DNA of 6,732 bases from an uncultured Clostridia bacterium. Lineage in GTDB: Bacteria; Bacillota; Clostridia; Christensenellales; Aristaeellaceae. This document shows, piece by piece, positions 4,889-6,732 of the stretch. Position 1 is the first letter of the stretch. Every line of letters starts with the position of its first letter. Under the pieces are notes generated by a model. That model was not told the origin of the DNA. It worked only from the letters and a program-made list of their open reading frames with translations, and did no database searches. The stretch is from NCBI GenBank assembly GCA_947600345.1, contig CANQGC010000160.1, positions 1-6,732 of the forward strand. The letters are read 5' to 3'. Both the position numbers and the translations under genes were made by a program.

Positions 4889-5882
4889 AAGAAACCCTCC
4901 AATCCTCACATGCGACCGCCACGGTCACGCCCTCGGCGGCGCGCTTGGGAACCAGCAGCCGCGCGTTCGCCCCCGCCGAGAGCAGCGCCGCACGCTCGCA
5001 GACGTTGTCCACGCCCACGGTGTCCTCCACGAACTTCGACGCGGCGAACTCCCCCGGCACGGCGCGCAGCTCCTCCGCGCTGTAGAACGCCACGGGGATC
5101 TCCATCTCCGCGCAGAACTCCCGCAGCCCGGCCTCGTCCCGCTTCACATCGATGCTGGCCGCGCCCGCCACGGCCTCGGGGGACAGGCCCGCCGAGCCCA
5201 GCGCCGCGCGCACCGCCGCGTCGATCCTCCGGGCGGGCGTGCCGCGCCTGCAGCCGATGCCCAGGTGCAGCACCCGTGGAATCAGCAGCAGCGTCGCCCC
5301 GAAGGGCCGCACGTCCCGGCAGCTGATCGCCGCCCCGAGCTCGCCCTGCTCCGGGCAAAATACCCCGGCGGGCAGCGCGCCCTCGATGGGGAACTCCGAC
5401 ATCAGCGGCAGGTCGCGCTTGAGTATCTCCGCCGAGAAGCGCTTCGCCAGCTTCATATCGCGAATGCGCAGTCCGTTGCGGGCGGCCCACTCGTCCACAG
5501 CGAAGCGGCCGTTCACGTCCGTGGCCGTGGTGATGACCGCCGAGCCCCCGGTGATGCCCGCCACGCGCAGCGCCAGGGCGTTCGCGCCGCCGATGTGGCC
5601 GGAGAGCAGCGATATGGCGTGCCGCCCGAGCTCGTCCACGACCACCACCGCGGGGTCGCTCAGCTTGCTCCGCAGCAGCGGCCCCACCGCGCGCACCGCG
5701 ATGCCGCAGGCGCCCACGAAGATCAGCGCATCCGACGCCGGGAAGAGCTCCGCCGCCACCGCAGCCAGGTTTCCCCGGGGCGCATACAGCCCCACGTCCC
5801 AATCCGCGCGCAGCCCGGCCGCCAGCTTTTTCGCAAGCGCCTCCCCGCGCTCGCTGAAGCTGAGTATCGCCGCGCGCTTCAC
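4881..5882 (-). CDS. Cobalt-precorrin-5A hydrolase (CbiG)
   Basis: CbiG opens the lactone ring of cobalt-precorrin-5A and expels the C20 carbon as acetaldehyde; it is a marker of the anaerobic pathway. The 333-residue protein has the normal two-part layout. The N-terminal and central region (about 1-190) shows LSFSERGEALAKKL (7-20), FVGACGIAVRAVGPLL (55-70), DELGRHAISLLSGHIGGANA (83-102) and ITTATDVNGRFAVDEWA (117-133). The C-terminal CobE/CbiG domain (about 205-330) shows HLGIGCRRGTP (206-216), ASIDVKRDE (242-250) and FVEDTVGVDNVCE (284-296). It starts with GTG at 5882, with GGGAGG (5890-5895) 7 bases upstream. The start overlaps the cbiF stop by 4 bases (GTGA), and its own end overlaps cbiH by 8 bases, so translation is probably coupled on both sides. 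Confidence 0.94.
   Translation of the reverse strand: MKRAAILSFSERGEALAKKLAAGLRADWDVGLYAPRGNLAAVAAELFPASDALIFVGACGIAVRAVGPLLRSKLSDPAVVVVDELGRHAISLLSGHIGGANALALRVAGITGGSAVITTATDVNGRFAVDEWAARNGLRIRDMKLAKRFSAEILKRDLPLMSEFPIEGALPAGVFCPEQGELGAAISCRDVRPFGATLLLIPRVLHLGIGCRRGTPARRIDAAVRAALGSAGLSPEAVAGAASIDVKRDEAGLREFCAEMEIPVAFYSAEELRAVPGEFAASKFVEDTVGVDNVCERAALLSAGANARLLVPKRAAEGVTVAVACEDWRVSFA
4895..4900 (-). promoter_or_regulatory. Ribosome binding site that sets the TTG start of cbiH
   Basis: GGAGGG on the minus strand lies 6 bases before TTG at 4888. It falls inside the 3' end of cbiG. The alternative GTG at 4909 is upstream of this site and has only a weak GGCGG behind it. Confidence 0.7.
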
Positions 5883-6634
5883 TTCCGCGCCTCCCGGAAC
5901 TCGGTGGCAAAGCCGGGATCGTAGAGCTTCGAGCGCGCGTAGCCCGCCCCCAGGAATCCGCCCACCAGGATCAGCGCCAGGTTGGAGATGCCGCTCTCCC
6001 GGGCCGTCTCCGCGAGCGTTCCAACCGTGCAGCGCAAAACCTCCTCGTCCGGCCAGCTCGCCTTGTAGACGATGGCGGCGGGCGCGTCCGGCGCGTAGCC
6101 CCCGGCGATGAGCTCGGCCTGCAGTCCCTCCAGCAGGCCCGCGCTGAGGTAGAGCACCATCGTGCTGCCGTGACTGGCCAGCGCGCGGATGCGCTCGCGC
6201 TCGGGCACGGGCGTGCGGCCCTCCATGCGGCTGATGATGACGGTCTGGCTCACCTCCGGCAGCGTGTACTCCGCCCGCAGGCTGGCCGCCGCGCCGCAGA
6301 AGGCGCTGACGCCCGGGCAGACGTCGTAGGCGATTCCCCGGGCCTCCAGCGCGTCGAACTGCTCCCGCACCGCGCCGTAGATGCTGGAGTCGCCGGTGTG
6401 CAGCCGCACGGTAGTGAGCCCCTGCGCCTCCGCCGCCTCGATGACCTCCAGCACCTGCTCCAGCGTCAGCCTCGCGCTGTCGTGGATCTCGCAGCCGGGC
6501 TTGGCGTACTTGAGCAGCTCCGGGTTCACCAGCGAGCCCGCGTAGATGATCACGTCCGCCTCGCCCAGCAGCCGCGCGCCGCGCACGGTGATCAGGTCCG
6601 GCGCGCCGCAGCCCGCGCCCACAAAGTGCACCAT
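5879..6634 (-). CDS. Cobalt-precorrin-4 C11-methyltransferase (CbiF)
   Basis: CbiF methylates C11 of cobalt-precorrin-4 with S-adenosylmethionine, giving the substrate of CbiG encoded next. The 251-residue length is standard. Motifs are the N-terminal GAGCGAPDLITVRGARLL (6-23), in which CGAPDL is typical of CbiF/CobM, IYAGSLVNPELL (30-41), LHTGDSSIYGA (78-88, SAM-binding loop), CPGVSAFCGAAASL (106-119) and SQTVIISRMEGRTPVPE (129-145, highly characteristic). The ATG at 6634 follows GGGAGGA (6641-6647) by 6 bases; this ribosome binding site lies in the end of cbiC, whose stop codon is only 2 bases before the start. Confidence 0.95.
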   Translation of the reverse strand: MVHFVGAGCGAPDLITVRGARLLGEADVIIYAGSLVNPELLKYAKPGCEIHDSARLTLEQVLEVIEAAEAQGLTTVRLHTGDSSIYGAVREQFDALEARGIAYDVCPGVSAFCGAAASLRAEYTLPEVSQTVIISRMEGRTPVPERERIRALASHGSTMVLYLSAGLLEGLQAELIAGGYAPDAPAAIVYKASWPDEEVLRCTVGTLAETARESGISNLALILVGGFLGAGYARSKLYDPGFATEFREARK

Positions 6635-6636
6635 CT

Positions 6637-6732
6637 CTATTCCTCCCTTTCCACCATCTGGTAGAGGATCGAATTCACGATCGCCGCGGCCACGTTGCTG
6701 CCACCCTTGCGGCCCCGGGCCACGATGTAGGG
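6637..6732 (-). CDS. Cobalt-precorrin-8 methylmutase (CbiC), C-terminal end only
   Basis: The last 31 codons and the TAG stop of a gene entering from the right edge read PYIVARGRKGGSNVAAAIVN, then SILYQMVEREE. The GRKGGSNVAAAI signature is the conserved C-terminus of precorrin-8X methylmutase (CbiC/CobH), which moves the C11 methyl group to C12 to form (cobalt-)cobyrinate. The catalytic histidine region lies outside the window. The gene is not in any list of long frames because it is cut by the edge. It is followed after 2 bases by cbiF, so both belong to one operon. Its length, start, and any fusion partner cannot be judged. Confidence 0.82.
   Translation of the reverse strand, partial: PYIVARGRKGGSNVAAAIVNSILYQMVEREE

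Noticed and set aside
3947..5326. Plus-strand open frame of 459 codons
   Set aside because: Antisense to the CbiJ domain, cbiH and cbiG; the translation ends in Pro/Arg/Ala-rich low complexity typical of GC-rich shadow frames.
6635..6732. Cobalamin riboswitch or promoter before cbiF
   Set aside because: The space is coding sequence for the end of cbiC with a 2-base gap; any riboswitch would be further right, outside the window.

Overview
The window is GC-rich, tightly packed bacterial DNA. It carries most of an anaerobic (early cobalt insertion) corrin-ring operon on the minus strand and an unrelated divergent pair: a flavin reductase gene and an HxlR-type regulator. CbiG, with no sign of the oxygen-dependent ring-contraction enzymes, points to the cobalt-first pathway of anaerobes. 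Strong GGAGG-type ribosome binding sites, frequent GTG/TTG starts, the HxlR/flavin reductase pair and the high GC fit a GC-rich anaerobic Firmicute (Clostridia-like gut bacterium). That taxonomic guess is inference from style, not from a marker gene.

Layout. 1-180: non-coding, a dense run of six short perfect hairpins. 181-744 (-): flavin reductase family protein. 745-864: divergent promoter region in which the two -10 boxes overlap. 865-1200 (+): HxlR-family regulator. 1201-1570: 370-base convergent intergenic region with no convincing gene but packed with inverted repeats, including three hairpins spaced exactly 20 bases apart. 1571-6732 (-): corrin operon, transcribed right to left as cbiC (3' end only), cbiF, cbiG, cbiH, a cbiJ-cbiE-cbiT fusion, cbiL.

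How the operon works. CbiL methylates C20 of cobalt-factor II; CbiH methylates C17 and contracts the ring; CbiF methylates C11; CbiG opens the delta-lactone and releases the two-carbon fragment; CbiD (not in the window) would methylate C1; the fusion protein then carries three consecutive steps (CbiJ reduction, CbiT C15 methylation with decarboxylation, CbiE C5 methylation); CbiC finally moves a methyl group to give cobyrinate. Junctions are a 2-base gap or overlaps of 4, 8, 8 and 7 bases, so translation is probably coupled throughout. The operon start, its promoter and any cobalamin riboswitch lie beyond the right edge.

The most unusual items are the three-enzyme CbiJ-E-T fusion and the two clusters of perfect short hairpins downstream of gene ends. 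Related hairpins in these clusters differ by paired, compensating base changes. The hairpins lack the U-tract of ordinary terminators.
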